Source: DASQHY01 sp035602605 | Lineage (GTDB): Bacteria; Acidobacteriota; Terriglobia; Acidiferrales; UBA7541 | Reading direction: 5' to 3' | DNA length: 64,000 bases | Assembly: GCA_035602605.1 (NCBI GenBank) | Contig: DATNLZ010000126.1 | Location: forward strand, 9,089-73,088 | In this document: in pieces, positions 18,147 to 26,608 of the stretch | How the letters are laid out: every line of letters starts with the position of its first letter | Numbering within the stretch: the stretch's first letter is position 1 | Program-made: the position numbers and the translations under genes | The notes under the pieces: generated by a model | Database searches by the model: none | What the model was told of the DNA's origin: nothing | Seen by the model: only the letters and a program-made list of their open reading frames with translations

Positions 18147-18779
18147 TCAGGCCTGTACTAAGCCACGACGTATCGCGTACCGAACCAAACTTGCTGTTTC
18201 GTGGATGTCCAGCTTGCGCATCAGCCGTGCTCGGTGAGACTCGGCAGTTTTTACGCTAATCCCGAGCAGGGACGCGATGTCCTTTGTGGATTTTCCCTCG
18301 CCGACCAATTGCAGAACTTGCCGCTCGCGTGAGGTAAGCGGGTCGGCGGGCAACTCGGTCTTGGACAGATAAGCTTCCACCACGGTGTGAGAGATGCTTG
18401 GACTGAGATACACCCCTCCGCGGCTGACTTGTTGAATCGCATGAACCAAATCGTTAGCGGCCTGACTTTTTAGGACATATGCTTTTACGCCAGCGCGGAG
18501 CGCTTCGGTCACATACTGATCTTCATCATGGCGGGTCAGCAGAATGATTTTCGTTTTCGGCGAACACTTCTGGATCTCACGGGCCGCGTCCAGACCATTC
18601 AAGATGGGCATGCTGATGTCCAGGATGGCTACATCGGCGCGTACCTCGGGCGCCTGGCGCAACGCTTCCTGCCCGTCAGATGCCTCAGCTACGACGAGGA
18701 ATCCCTCGCGTTCCAGAAGCGCTTTTAAACCCTGGCGAACCAGGGAGTGATTATCGGCAAGCAGGACACGTATCGGCAT
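18147..18779 (-). CDS. NarL/LuxR-type response regulator of the stressosome operon
   Basis: 210 residues: receiver domain (1-120; ADN near the start, phospho-acceptor Asp54 in AILDISMP, conserved Lys in YVLKSQ) and a C-terminal LuxR-type HTH (about 145-205; LTSRERQVLQLVGEGKSTKD, then LGISVKTAESHRARLM). It should bind DNA as a dimer once phosphorylated. It is the last gene of the rsbR-rsbS-rsbT-rsbX-kinase operon, one base after the kinase stop, with its ribosome site inside the kinase end. This makes it the likely transcriptional output of the stressosome, taking the place of sigma-B in Bacillus. Confidence 0.93.
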   Translation of the reverse strand: MPIRVLLADNHSLVRQGLKALLEREGFLVVAEASDGQEALRQAPEVRADVAILDISMPILNGLDAAREIQKCSPKTKIILLTRHDEDQYVTEALRAGVKAYVLKSQAANDLVHAIQQVSRGGVYLSPSISHTVVEAYLSKTELPADPLTSRERQVLQLVGEGKSTKDIASLLGISVKTAESHRARLMRKLDIHETASLVRYAIRRGLVQA

Positions 18780-18780
18780 G

Positions 18781-19734
18781 TCAGTTCTCCATAGGGATGG
18801 TTACCAGCAGTTCCGTGCCATAGCTACGCTCCGACTGCAACTGCAATGTCCCGCCTACGGCATTGAGTCGCTCACGGATGCCAATCAACCCGAGACCCTT
18901 CTGGCCCTTTCGTGCTAAAACGGCAGGCACATCGAAGCCTTGCCCGTCGTCGCGGATAGCGCAGTGCAAATTACGTCCATCACGATTGAGCTGAATCGTC
19001 ACATTCTTAGCCTGCGAATGCTTGGTTACATTGTTGAGGGCTTCCTGGATAATGCGGTACACGGCCGTCTCGATGGAAGTAGGGGGACGTCCCGCAAGGG
19101 AGCTTTCTACCTTGATGAGAATTTTTGATCGCTTGGCCACGCCATCCGCCAGAAACCTCAAGGCCGGCACCAAGCCCAGATCATCGAGTATGGTCGGACG
19201 AAGTTCGTGCGAAAGACGCCGCAGTTGCTCTTCAACTTGGTCGAAGATATCCATAATCTCGAGCAGACGTTTGGCAAGGGCCGGACGAACTTCGTGAGCC
19301 AATTCCGAGATGGCCAGACGGGCTGCGACCAGCAGCTGTCCGGCCTCATCGTGGACAGCGTGCGCGATGCGCTGAATCTCGAGCTCGAGGGTTTCGTTTA
19401 GATTGCGCAGCGCTATGACCGATTCGCGAAATCCTCGATGGGTCATTTCGTATGGCGAGAAACTCTCCGTAAAAAATTCTTCCGCGCGCTGCAAATCGGC
19501 GGCAAGAGAATCGCGCGCATGACCATTCCTTAACAGAGCCGTTGCGAGGGCCTCATGATGCAATTTGGCCATTTCCAGCACGCCGATACCTTGAGTAATA
19601 GCTTGGCGTCCAATTTCGTACGCTCGGCGTAAGGTGTCTTCGCCCGCCTTAGCGAGATATTCGGCAAGCGCGGTCGTATACGATGTCGCTAAATCATGCG
19701 ACGTCTCGGCGTAGTTGTCTTTGACATCTTTCAT
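18781..19734 (-). CDS. Histidine kinase with RsbU-like N-terminal domain
   Basis: 317 residues, no membrane helix. Residues ~15-105 resemble the RsbT-binding N-terminal domain of the RsbU phosphatase: YLAKAGEDTLRRAYEIGRQA, GVLEMAKLHHEAL and FFTESFSPYEMTHRGFRE follow its helix pattern. A short coiled segment then leads to a HisKA_3 dimerisation helix with the phospho-histidine His128 in AHAVHDEAGQLL, and a HATPase_c domain (NNVTKH, RDDGQGFD, GLGLIGIRERL). RsbU normally carries a PP2C phosphatase after this N-terminus; here it is joined to a NarL-partner kinase. Its ATG overlaps the rsbX stop and the partner regulator follows at once. I infer that RsbT released from the stressosome switches this kinase. 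Confidence 0.9.
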   Translation of the reverse strand: MKDVKDNYAETSHDLATSYTTALAEYLAKAGEDTLRRAYEIGRQAITQGIGVLEMAKLHHEALATALLRNGHARDSLAADLQRAEEFFTESFSPYEMTHRGFRESVIALRNLNETLELEIQRIAHAVHDEAGQLLVAARLAISELAHEVRPALAKRLLEIMDIFDQVEEQLRRLSHELRPTILDDLGLVPALRFLADGVAKRSKILIKVESSLAGRPPTSIETAVYRIIQEALNNVTKHSQAKNVTIQLNRDGRNLHCAIRDDGQGFDVPAVLARKGQKGLGLIGIRERLNAVGGTLQLQSERSYGTELLVTIPMEN

Positions 19735-20348
19735 GCGCGGTTCCCGAGATATCGTACAACAAGCACAAGCGCGTCGTCGGTGGCTTTGCAGTGCCTAGCT
19801 AGAATGTCTTCCGCAGCTTTCTGGGGCGGCTGATGGCGCGCGGCTTCATAGGAAAAGCTTCGGGAAACGCCATCGGTAGCGAAAATGAGGGTGTCGCCTC
19901 GGGACACAGGCAAAACCGCAACCTGAAGCTGAGGCAAGTGACCGCCGAGGACCCCCGATCTAAGCAATAAGGTTTCTTTTGTGGGAGGAGGGGCGCACGG
20001 ACTGCGAAGTAAGACTCCTTCGACATTACCGAGGCCCAGCCACGTCATAAGGTTATGGCTAACGTTAAAACACGCAATACTCATGACCACGCCGCGGGTG
20101 GAACGCAGTCCCTCGTGGCACTGCCTAACGGCGGCTATGAGGGGTTCTTCTGCATGGGCCTCCAGGATCGCGACCGCCATCCTAGAAGCACTCGCGGCCT
20201 CATCGCCGTGGCCAATTCCGTCCAGTGCCGCGACGACAACACCATTTGAAAATGGCGTGCACATATGCAGATCGCCGCAACGTTCTTGACCTGGCAAGGG
20301 GAGGGCGGCGACTCCGATCTCGATAGCAGTTGTAACTAGGCTTTCCAT
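19731..20348 (-). CDS. rsbX: RsbX-like PP2C serine phosphatase
   Basis: 205 residues of the small SpoIIE/RsbX-type PP2C family. Metal-binding Asp residues are in VAALDGIGHGDEA (about 40-52) and FATDGVSRSF (about 158-167), with a final DDALVLVVRYL strand. RsbX removes phosphates from RsbR and RsbS and so resets the stressosome. The gene overlaps the end of rsbT by 13 bases and its stop overlaps the kinase start. There is no sensor domain, as expected for RsbX rather than RsbU. Confidence 0.88.
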   Translation of the reverse strand: MESLVTTAIEIGVAALPLPGQERCGDLHMCTPFSNGVVVAALDGIGHGDEAASASRMAVAILEAHAEEPLIAAVRQCHEGLRSTRGVVMSIACFNVSHNLMTWLGLGNVEGVLLRSPCAPPPTKETLLLRSGVLGGHLPQLQVAVLPVSRGDTLIFATDGVSRSFSYEAARHQPPQKAAEDILARHCKATDDALVLVVRYLGNRA

Positions 20349-20737
20349 TTTTTGATGGTAACCGTTGTCCCTTGCCTGTTCTGCGAATCTACTTGAAACT
20401 CATCGACAAGTCTCATCACCCCGGGCAATCCGAGCCCGAGGCTCCCGGATGTGGAGAATCCGTCGCGCAAGGCTTGCTCAATGTTGGCGATGCCTGGTCC
20501 TTGGTCCTGGGCCACCACCTGAATGCCTTTTCGGATCGAGCCGTGAATCATTTTCAGGCGAATTTCGCCAGTCTTTGCATACGTAAGGATGTTGCGAGCC
20601 AACTCGGAGATTGCTGTAGCGATTAGGGTTGCGTCTCCCGAAGAAAAGCCTAACTCTGCCGCCAGCGCGCGGCCTTTATGGCGGGCAGCTACTATGTCCT
20701 GATCCGAGCCGATGGGGACCCGGATTTCGTCGTCCAC
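20336..20737 (-). CDS. rsbT: RsbT-like serine/threonine switch kinase
   Basis: 133 residues forming a single GHKL ATPase domain: ISELARNILTYA (N box), AQDQGPGI (G1 box), and GSLGLGLPGV (G2 box), ending in GTTVTIKKW. RsbT phosphorylates RsbS and RsbR, leaves the stressosome, and activates a target through the RsbU N-terminal domain. In this operon the only protein with such a domain is the histidine kinase two genes on. The start codon is GTG. It lies 12 bases after rsbS. Confidence 0.92.
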   Translation of the reverse strand: MDDEIRVPIGSDQDIVAARHKGRALAAELGFSSGDATLIATAISELARNILTYAKTGEIRLKMIHGSIRKGIQVVAQDQGPGIANIEQALRDGFSTSGSLGLGLPGVMRLVDEFQVDSQNRQGTTVTIKKWKA

Positions 20738-20749
20738 GATGATCGTCTC

Positions 20750-21112
20750 TCACCTGATGCTCTTGAACTTTTGATTCAGATAGGCGACGCCCTCTTCCAA
20801 GTCTAGAGCCGTGGCCACATCCTCCAACCTCAACCCCAGTTGGACCATCGCAAAGGCGACTTCCGGTTGGATACCCACGATCACGGTTTCCGCCCCGCGC
20901 AGCCGGATCATGTGCGCCAGATCCCGCAGCGTGCGCGAGGCGAACGAATCCATTACATCGAGCGAAGTGACGTCAACAATGACACCCTTGGAGCGAGCGC
21001 GGACCACTTGCTGAACAAGCGCGGTGCGAAGTTGAAGGAGATCCGCGTCCGTCAATGCCGCTTGTATAGTGGCAATCAGGAAATCACCCTGTTTGAGAAT
21101 CGGAACTTCCAA
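20750..21112 (-). CDS. rsbS: RsbS stressosome scaffold (STAS domain)
   Basis: 120 residues, a single STAS domain. MEVPILKQGDFLIA matches the usual RsbS beginning, which supports the TTG start at 21112. The phospho-acceptor serine is in DVMDSFASR (Ser56), followed by GAETVIVGIQPEVA. RsbS builds the stressosome core with RsbR and holds RsbT until phosphorylated. It sits 15 bases after rsbR and 12 before rsbT. Confidence 0.92.
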   Translation of the reverse strand: MEVPILKQGDFLIATIQAALTDADLLQLRTALVQQVVRARSKGVIVDVTSLDVMDSFASRTLRDLAHMIRLRGAETVIVGIQPEVAFAMVQLGLRLEDVATALDLEEGVAYLNQKFKSIR

Positions 21113-21127
21113 GAGACCCCACTGAGC

Positions 21128-22042
21128 TTAAGTTGTCGCTTGTTCGAAGGGCACCACTTTGTATCCCAGCAGGCGTTCCGCTTGTTCGATGCCGCCTTGC
21201 AAGTCGCCTACGGTATTCATCTTACCCAAGTCTACGCCAATGTTCACAATGGTTTGGGCGATTTCCGGGGAGAGCCCTGTGACGATGACCGTGGCGCCCA
21301 GGAGTCGAGAGGCCTCAACTGTTTGCACCAAGTGGTTGGCCACAGTCGCGTCCATTGCAGCCACACCAGTGATATCAATAACCACGACTTTCGCGCGATT
21401 GGTGCGTATACCTCGAAGCAATTGTTCGGTCAATTGACGAGCACGCTGTGGGTCGATGACCCCGATGATGGGGAGAATAAGCAATCGCTCGCGAACCTGG
21501 AGCACCGGCGTGGACAATTCGCGTATGGCTTCTTGCTGCTGGCGAATGACGCGTTCGCGCTCTTGAACGAAACCGACCGCCACGGTGTTGGCGATGCGGT
21601 TGGCAGCAGGTTCATAGGCGTCGAGGATGCGGTTGAGTTTAGTGAAATCGGCCTGATACTTGGCGAACAATGAGCGGGCGAGGACGTCGCGTAGAAGAAG
21701 CACAATCCCTACGACTTCGTGCGTTTCCACGCCACGTGGAATAATTCGTTCCGAGAGATTGCGTGCGTATGCCTGCAGGGCTTCGAACGTTCCCGTCTCA
21801 AGGGCTTCCACGTAATTGTCGTAGACTGACGTGGCCTCGGCAAATATCTCTTCCTTGGTCATAGCCGTGAGCAGTTGCGCTTCGGTGATTCTACGCGCCC
21901 ATTCCTCGCGAAGCTGAGTGCGGTTCTCGCGAAGATGGGCAACTAATTCACGAAGGAGGACGGAAGTTGGCTCGTTATGGATATTGCCCACATACTCTTC
22001 GTGAATTTGCGAACCGCCAGAATGAATCATTTTTCGAGCCAT
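21128..22042 (-). CDS. rsbR: RsbR stressosome sensor (RsbRD_N-STAS)
   Basis: 304 residues. The N-terminal ~160 residues form an all-helical RsbRD_N-type sensor (LLRELVAHLRENRTQLREEW, then YARNLSERIIPRGVETHEVV), not a globin or PAS. A linker helix (VGFVQERERVIRQQQEAI) leads to a STAS domain from about 175, with VVVIDITGVAAMDATVANH and EIAQTIVNIGVDLG. The Thr in QTIVNIG corresponds to one RsbT phosphorylation site of Bacillus RsbR. It is the first gene of the operon; two GGGT/ACCC dyads lie about 90-125 bases upstream. Confidence 0.92.
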   Translation of the reverse strand: MARKMIHSGGSQIHEEYVGNIHNEPTSVLLRELVAHLRENRTQLREEWARRITEAQLLTAMTKEEIFAEATSVYDNYVEALETGTFEALQAYARNLSERIIPRGVETHEVVGIVLLLRDVLARSLFAKYQADFTKLNRILDAYEPAANRIANTVAVGFVQERERVIRQQQEAIRELSTPVLQVRERLLILPIIGVIDPQRARQLTEQLLRGIRTNRAKVVVIDITGVAAMDATVANHLVQTVEASRLLGATVIVTGLSPEIAQTIVNIGVDLGKMNTVGDLQGGIEQAERLLGYKVVPFEQATT

Positions 22043-22133
22043 AAGGTTCCACTCCCGTCCAGTGCGAAGAGGTGTCGTAGGAATCTCCCGAGAATCCTAT
22101 ACCAAATAGCATCGGATTTTCGAGGCTTGTAGC

Positions 22134-22168
22134 GGGTAAACCCTGTAATCATGGTAGGGTAAAACCCT
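22134..22168. promoter_or_regulatory. Paired GGGT-ACCC dyads upstream of rsbR
   Basis: Two palindromes, GGGTAAACCC at 22134-22143 and AGGGTAAAACCCT at 22156-22168, with centres about 23 bases apart, close to two helical turns. They sit in the promoter region of the stressosome operon and look like a two-site operator. Related dyads are at 18078-18088 and 25232-25242. The binding protein is not known. Confidence 0.5.
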
Positions 22169-22235
22169 TATGAGCAGACCTAATTTGTCCTGTTTTGGCA
22201 CACCCAGCGAGGAGCCGGTGGAGACCCTAACCTAC

Positions 22236-22610
22236 TTAGTCACCCGCGGGTACTCCTAGATACTGACGGAGAATGGCCGGAATTTTCTGAAATTCGCTCG
22301 ATTTGTCCAAGAAAAAGTCTGCTCCGGCCGCGAGGCATTTTCGGCGGTATTGGGGATACGCATAGTTGGTGAGCACAATAATGATCATTTCCGGATGAAT
22401 CGATTTCACCGCCTCCAAAACTTCAAGGCCGTTCCCGTTTTTCATCTGAAGGTCAAGGATGACCGCATCCGGACGAAGCTCCAGAATAGCGCGACCCGCT
22501 TCGGGCGCTTCGCCGGCGCTGCCGACCATGGTTACCCCGGGGACTTCCCGTACCAGGTCCGAGAGGCGGTCAATTAAAACCGGAGAGTCGTCTGCAATGA
22601 AAACATTCAT
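22236..22610 (-). CDS. Stand-alone receiver-domain response regulator
   Basis: 124 residues from the ATG at 22610, a single receiver: FIADDSP, phospho-acceptor Asp53 in AVILDLQMKNGNG, VLTNYA, and a lysine in FFLDKSSEF. There is no output domain, so it works as a phosphate carrier or by protein contact. The frame extends 32 codons upstream, but that part has no homology and starts before the receiver. It lies between the stressosome operon and a NarL/PAS-kinase pair, in the same direction. Confidence 0.85.
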   Translation of the reverse strand: MNVFIADDSPVLIDRLSDLVREVPGVTMVGSAGEAPEAGRAILELRPDAVILDLQMKNGNGLEVLEAVKSIHPEMIIIVLTNYAYPQYRRKCLAAGADFFLDKSSEFQKIPAILRQYLGVPAGD

Positions 22611-22782
22611 CCGCTTACCCTTGATAGGCTTGTAAGGCACCTCTATAACATGCCTTAACGGCGGCCAAAAACATCCGGCGAAAGCCCTATTTTTGTGTAG
22701 GACCATACTTCAAGACATTGTAAGTGTTGGTCTCACGGCGTGTAAGCCAAGAGCTCGGTTACGGTGAACAACATCAACATGG

Positions 22783-23415
22783 TTATTCCACCAAATGGCT
22801 TTGCACCGCGTACCGGATTAATTCAGCATTGTTCTTCATCCTGGTTTTTTCGAGGATTCTGGTTCGATACGTGCTGACAGTTTTCACGCTGAGAGCTAGC
22901 TCGTCGGCAATATCTTTCACCGTTTTTCCTGACGCCACCATGCGCAATACTTGAAATTCTCGATCGGATAGCAGGTCATGGATAGGAGTCTCCGCCCTTG
23001 AATCCAAATCCCATGCAAGTTTTTCTGCCAAAGCTGTACTTACATACCGTCCCCCAGCCAAGGCTTTACGAACGGCCTTTTTCAGCTCCTCGGGCACGCT
23101 TTCTTTGGTGAGGTAGCCTGCGGCGCCAGACTTGAGCGCTCGCCGCGCAAATTGCTCTTCGGGATGCATACTCAAAAGAAGGACAGGCAGCTTAGGTCGA
23201 ATGCGTTTGATTTCTTCAAGGATATCCAGGCCGCTCCTACCGGGCATACTGATGTCGAGAATTGCGATTTCCCAGTTTTGCTTACGAATGTGCTCCAAGG
23301 CTTCATCCGCATTTTGGGCCTCAGCGAATGTCACCTTTTGGAATTCGTCGGTGAGTAAATCCTTCAGTCCGAGACGAAAAATAGCGTGGTCATCGGCTAT
23401 GAGCACTCTCATCAT
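22783..23415 (-). CDS. NarL/LuxR-type response regulator
   Basis: 210 residues: receiver (LIADDHAIFR, phospho-acceptor Asp54 in AILDISMPG, YLTKES) and LuxR-type HTH (LSDREFQVLRMVASGKTVKD, then LALSVKTVSTYRTRIL). The start codon overlaps the stop of the PAS-kinase gene (ATGA), so the two form a translationally coupled two-component pair. The pair diverges from the sigma-54 activators that begin the exopolysaccharide locus, which makes that locus a plausible target. Confidence 0.92.
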   Translation of the reverse strand: MMRVLIADDHAIFRLGLKDLLTDEFQKVTFAEAQNADEALEHIRKQNWEIAILDISMPGRSGLDILEEIKRIRPKLPVLLLSMHPEEQFARRALKSGAAGYLTKESVPEELKKAVRKALAGGRYVSTALAEKLAWDLDSRAETPIHDLLSDREFQVLRMVASGKTVKDIADELALSVKTVSTYRTRILEKTRMKNNAELIRYAVQSHLVE

Positions 23416-25016
23416 TTTGTTTCCACTCCTGAAGGGGCAGACGAGGGAACCGGGATCCGCACCGTGATGGTTGTACCTTTCCCGGGTATGCCTTCGATTG
23501 TAAACTCTCCTTCGAGCAGAAGCGCTCGCTCGCGCATACCGACCAGTCCGAGGGATCGCCCGATCTTCAATTGTTTTGGATCATAACCGATTCCATTGTC
23601 GCGAACTTGCAGGACCAGCTTCTGATTGACGGTCTTGAGAGACGCATCAACGCGAGTGGCCTTTGCGTGTCGCGCGATATTCGTAAGCGCCTCTTGGAAT
23701 ATTCGGAAGATCGCGGTTGACCGGTTGGAATCGAGCACCAAAGGATTCGTTGGAAGTTCCACGTGGCACTGGATTTCTGTATGCGTCTCGTACTCCTGGG
23801 CCTGCCATTCGAGGGCCGCGACCAGCCCAAGGTCATCGAGGGTGCTGGGCCGGAGCTCCGACGCCATTCTGCGCATAGACTGAATCAAGTTGTCTATCAG
23901 TCGCATTGCTGAGTCTGCTTTGGAGCGGATCTGTAACTGGGTCTTACCCTTGCGAGCCAACAGAGCAATATCCATCTTCAAAGCGGTGCACGCCTGCCCC
24001 AATTCGTCATGAATTTCGCGCGCCATGCGCATCCGTTCTTCTTCACGAACGAACTGAAGACGAGCAGCGAGCGCGCGCAACTGCTCGAGCGTGTGCCGGA
24101 GCTGTTCCTCGGCCTTCTCACGTTCAGCGATTTCCGTACGCAGTTCGAGGTTAACCCTTACCAGATCAGCAGTCCGCTGCCTTACCCGTAGCTCTAATTG
24201 TTGATTGGCGCGGCGCAGCTGTTCTTCCTTTTCCCGGCGCTCGGTCATGTCCCGGGTAAGCTTCGCGAATCCACGCAGATGTCCATGGGAATCGCGCAGG
24301 GCCGTAATGACCACGTTGCCCCAGAATCGCGAGCCGTCCTTGCGTATTCGCCATCCTTCGACCTCACTTTGACCCATTTCGGCTGCATGTCTTAAATTTT
24401 GTTCGGGCTTACCCAATTGCACTTCCTCAGGTGGGTAAAATACAGAAAAGTGTTTTCCTATGATCTCGTCCCCGCGATAGCCTTTTAGCCGTTCGGCGCC
24501 GGTATTCCAGCCGACGATAATGCCGTTTGGATCCAAGTGTAGGATCGAGTATTCCCGAACGCCTTCGACGAGCAGCCGAAAGCGTTCTTCACTTTCGCGA
24601 GCCGCTCGTTCTGCCATCCGCTGGTCGGTAACATTCTCAAAAGAAACGCCGACGCAATCCCCAAGAATGGGGAAAATCCGAATGGAATAAATACCTTCTT
24701 CGATGTGCTCGTCCCCGGCATAAGGAACATCTCCGAAGTCCAAAAGCTTTCCGGATCGAAGCACATCGACACATTGCTTTGCAATGTCGCTCTCGAGAAA
24801 TTTGGGAAAAGCGCACAAAGTCTTGCCGCGGAGATCCTCAATCGTCGTTCCCATGAGCTTCGCAGCGATTGGATTAGCATCAACGATACGAAAGCTCCGA
24901 AGATCTGTGGAATCATCCAAGTGCCAGACAACAACACCTATACGATTGTCCCGGAAGGCCTCCGAATCATAGAGTCGAGGAACCTGCTGATCGGTCTCCG
25001 ACGGAGTCTTGTCCAT
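23412..25016 (-). CDS. PAS-PAS sensor histidine kinase, NarL partner type
   Basis: 534 residues, soluble. Two PAS domains (about 15-135 and 145-265; the second contains ILHLDPNGIIVGWNTGAERLKGY and the PAC-type RDMTERREKEEQ), a long coiled coil (about 265-340), HisKA_3 with the phospho-histidine in AREIHDELGQACTALKMD, and HATPase_c (EALTNIARH, RDNGIGYD, SLGLVGMRERA). The ATG at 25016 is preceded by GAGGAA; the frame extends 23 codons more without support. No transmembrane segment is present, so the signal is cytoplasmic, perhaps redox or a small ligand. It is coupled to the NarL regulator. Confidence 0.92.
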   Translation of the reverse strand: MDKTPSETDQQVPRLYDSEAFRDNRIGVVVWHLDDSTDLRSFRIVDANPIAAKLMGTTIEDLRGKTLCAFPKFLESDIAKQCVDVLRSGKLLDFGDVPYAGDEHIEEGIYSIRIFPILGDCVGVSFENVTDQRMAERAARESEERFRLLVEGVREYSILHLDPNGIIVGWNTGAERLKGYRGDEIIGKHFSVFYPPEEVQLGKPEQNLRHAAEMGQSEVEGWRIRKDGSRFWGNVVITALRDSHGHLRGFAKLTRDMTERREKEEQLRRANQQLELRVRQRTADLVRVNLELRTEIAEREKAEEQLRHTLEQLRALAARLQFVREEERMRMAREIHDELGQACTALKMDIALLARKGKTQLQIRSKADSAMRLIDNLIQSMRRMASELRPSTLDDLGLVAALEWQAQEYETHTEIQCHVELPTNPLVLDSNRSTAIFRIFQEALTNIARHAKATRVDASLKTVNQKLVLQVRDNGIGYDPKQLKIGRSLGLVGMRERALLLEGEFTIEGIPGKGTTITVRIPVPSSAPSGVETK

Positions 25017-25460
25017 TGTTCCTCGTGACTGGATCCCGGTAACTGTAGACCAGAATGAGACTGACGGTGAGAAGTCATTTTCCACCAGCCTACATATAAA
25101 TGGGCAACGTTAGAGGCACAATCAGGTAAATACTGATATTGGCAGGAGAAAACTATTTAGAGTGAAGACGACCAGCGACTAACCGCCTCCTGCCGCGGCG
25201 CTATTAGTACGGGGTTATTCTTCTCCATCTCGGGGTTTCCCCTCCCTTCTTTCCTAAACTCACCGGATTGTGAACGTCCGCTTCGCCCCCTATTGTTATG
25301 TCGAAATAGTTGCACCAGTAAGAAAAAGTTGCCTTGTCAGGAAAGAGTTGCTCGTTACGTATCGCAGTAAGAGCGAAACCGCCCCGCTCCTTAGGATTGC
25401 AGAGCACCACGTCCTTGGCCGGGGTATCGAAGGTGAACTTCTGATACACAGGGGCCATCG
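25017..25460. other. Divergent control region: PAS kinase and sigma-54 activators
   Basis: 444 bases between two divergent operons. It contains GGGGTTTCCCC at 25232-25242, similar to the dyads before rsbR, and ATCAG-GTAAATA-CTGAT near 25125. I checked for GG-N10-GC sigma-54 promoters in the plus direction and found none. A 90-codon minus-strand frame (25204-25476) has no gene-like character and is left out. Confidence 0.4.
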
Positions 25461-26555
25461 ATGAGCGCGTTAACAATTCCTATCGATCTCGAAGCCAATG
25501 CACAGAGAGATACCGCAGTCCGCTTAGGGGCAACGCCCCCAGGGGGCTGGAATGGCTGGACTAGCGAAGTTAGTGATGAGCTCTTCTATTCGACCACCAG
25601 TCCGGTAATGGCCAAACTCCACGAGCGAATGCAAAGGGTGGCTAAGGTTGACGCTCCTGTTCTGCTGCTCGGCGAGAGCGGGGTCGGGAAAGAAGTCCTG
25701 GCTCGCCGCATCCATAACCTATCTTCCCGGGCCCATCGCGCTTTCGTCAAATTGAATTGTGCCGCGCTGCCCGCCGAACTGCTCGAGAGCGAGCTGTTCG
25801 GCTATGAACCGGGGGCGTTCACTGGAGCGACCAAAGCCAAGCCCGGCCTTTTTGAACTAGCGAACAAAGGCACGATTCTTTTGGACGAGATCGGGGAGTT
25901 GCCCCCTTCTCTGCAGGCCAAACTTCTCCACGTCTTACAGGACCAGAAATTTTCGCGTTTGGGTGGACGGTCCATGGTTCACGTCAACGTGCGAATCCTG
26001 GCCGCGACCAACATCGACATCGAACAGGCTTTGGCCGCCAAGATACTGCGCGAAGATCTCTATTATCGTCTCAGCGCCTTCTCTTTCGTTGTCCCTCCGC
26101 TGCGCGAACGCCGTGAAGAGATACCTCTGCTGCTTCAATATTTTGTCGCAAGACTGGTCGTCCGGTTAGGGCAGGAGCCCCTCGGCCTTCCCCCCAAAGT
26201 GATTGAAAGCTGCATGAACTATTCCTGGCCAGGCAATGTTCGCGAATTGGAAAATTTCGTGAAGCGGTATCTGATTCTCGGTGATGAAGACGGAAGTGTG
26301 TCGCAGCTGCAAAAAAAACATGGCAAAGGACTCAATGGAAACAATGGCTCGAGCGCGCTGCCGTGCGTTACTGAGGTTTCCGATTTGAAACTGCTGGTTC
26401 GCACGCTCAAAGAAGAAACTGAAAAACAAGCGATTCGTCTTGCCCTGGAGCGGTACAACGGCAACCGCCGCGACGCGGCACAGGCCTTGAACATCAGCAC
26501 CAAGGCCATGCTGCACAAGCAGCGACGATACGGGATCGGAACTACCAAGCTATAA
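25461..26555 (+). CDS. Sigma-54-dependent transcriptional activator without receiver (first)
   Basis: 364 residues. A short N-terminus (~40) leads straight into the AAA+ domain: Walker A GESGVGKE (71-78), the sigma-54 contact loop GAFTGA (118-123), Walker B TILLDEIGEL (138-147), arginine fingers in PPLRERREEIP, and WPGNVRELENF. A Fis-type HTH is at the end (RYNGNRRDAAQALNISTKAML). It should remodel sigma-54 holoenzyme at -24/-12 promoters. There is no receiver or other sensor domain, so its activity is likely set by abundance or a partner protein. A second activator follows 53 bases later. Confidence 0.93.
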   Translation: MSALTIPIDLEANAQRDTAVRLGATPPGGWNGWTSEVSDELFYSTTSPVMAKLHERMQRVAKVDAPVLLLGESGVGKEVLARRIHNLSSRAHRAFVKLNCAALPAELLESELFGYEPGAFTGATKAKPGLFELANKGTILLDEIGELPPSLQAKLLHVLQDQKFSRLGGRSMVHVNVRILAATNIDIEQALAAKILREDLYYRLSAFSFVVPPLRERREEIPLLLQYFVARLVVRLGQEPLGLPPKVIESCMNYSWPGNVRELENFVKRYLILGDEDGSVSQLQKKHGKGLNGNNGSSALPCVTEVSDLKLLVRTLKEETEKQAIRLALERYNGNRRDAAQALNISTKAMLHKQRRYGIGTTKL

Positions 26556-26608
26556 CGACCTCAATCGGGAGAGTCAGTCCCGCCGAGTTCTTGGAATGGA
26601 GAAGTGGA

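Noticed and set aside
22043..22235. CRISPR-like or tandem repeat array before rsbR
   Set aside because: Only two short dyads are present; there are no regular repeats with spacers.
25086..25460. Sigma-54 promoter for the activators themselves
   Set aside because: Every TTGC in the stretch was checked and none has GG ten bases before the GC.
25204..25476. 90-codon minus-strand frame in the region before the sigma-54 activators
   Set aside because: No homology pattern, no ribosome site, overlaps the divergent promoter region and the start of the activator gene.
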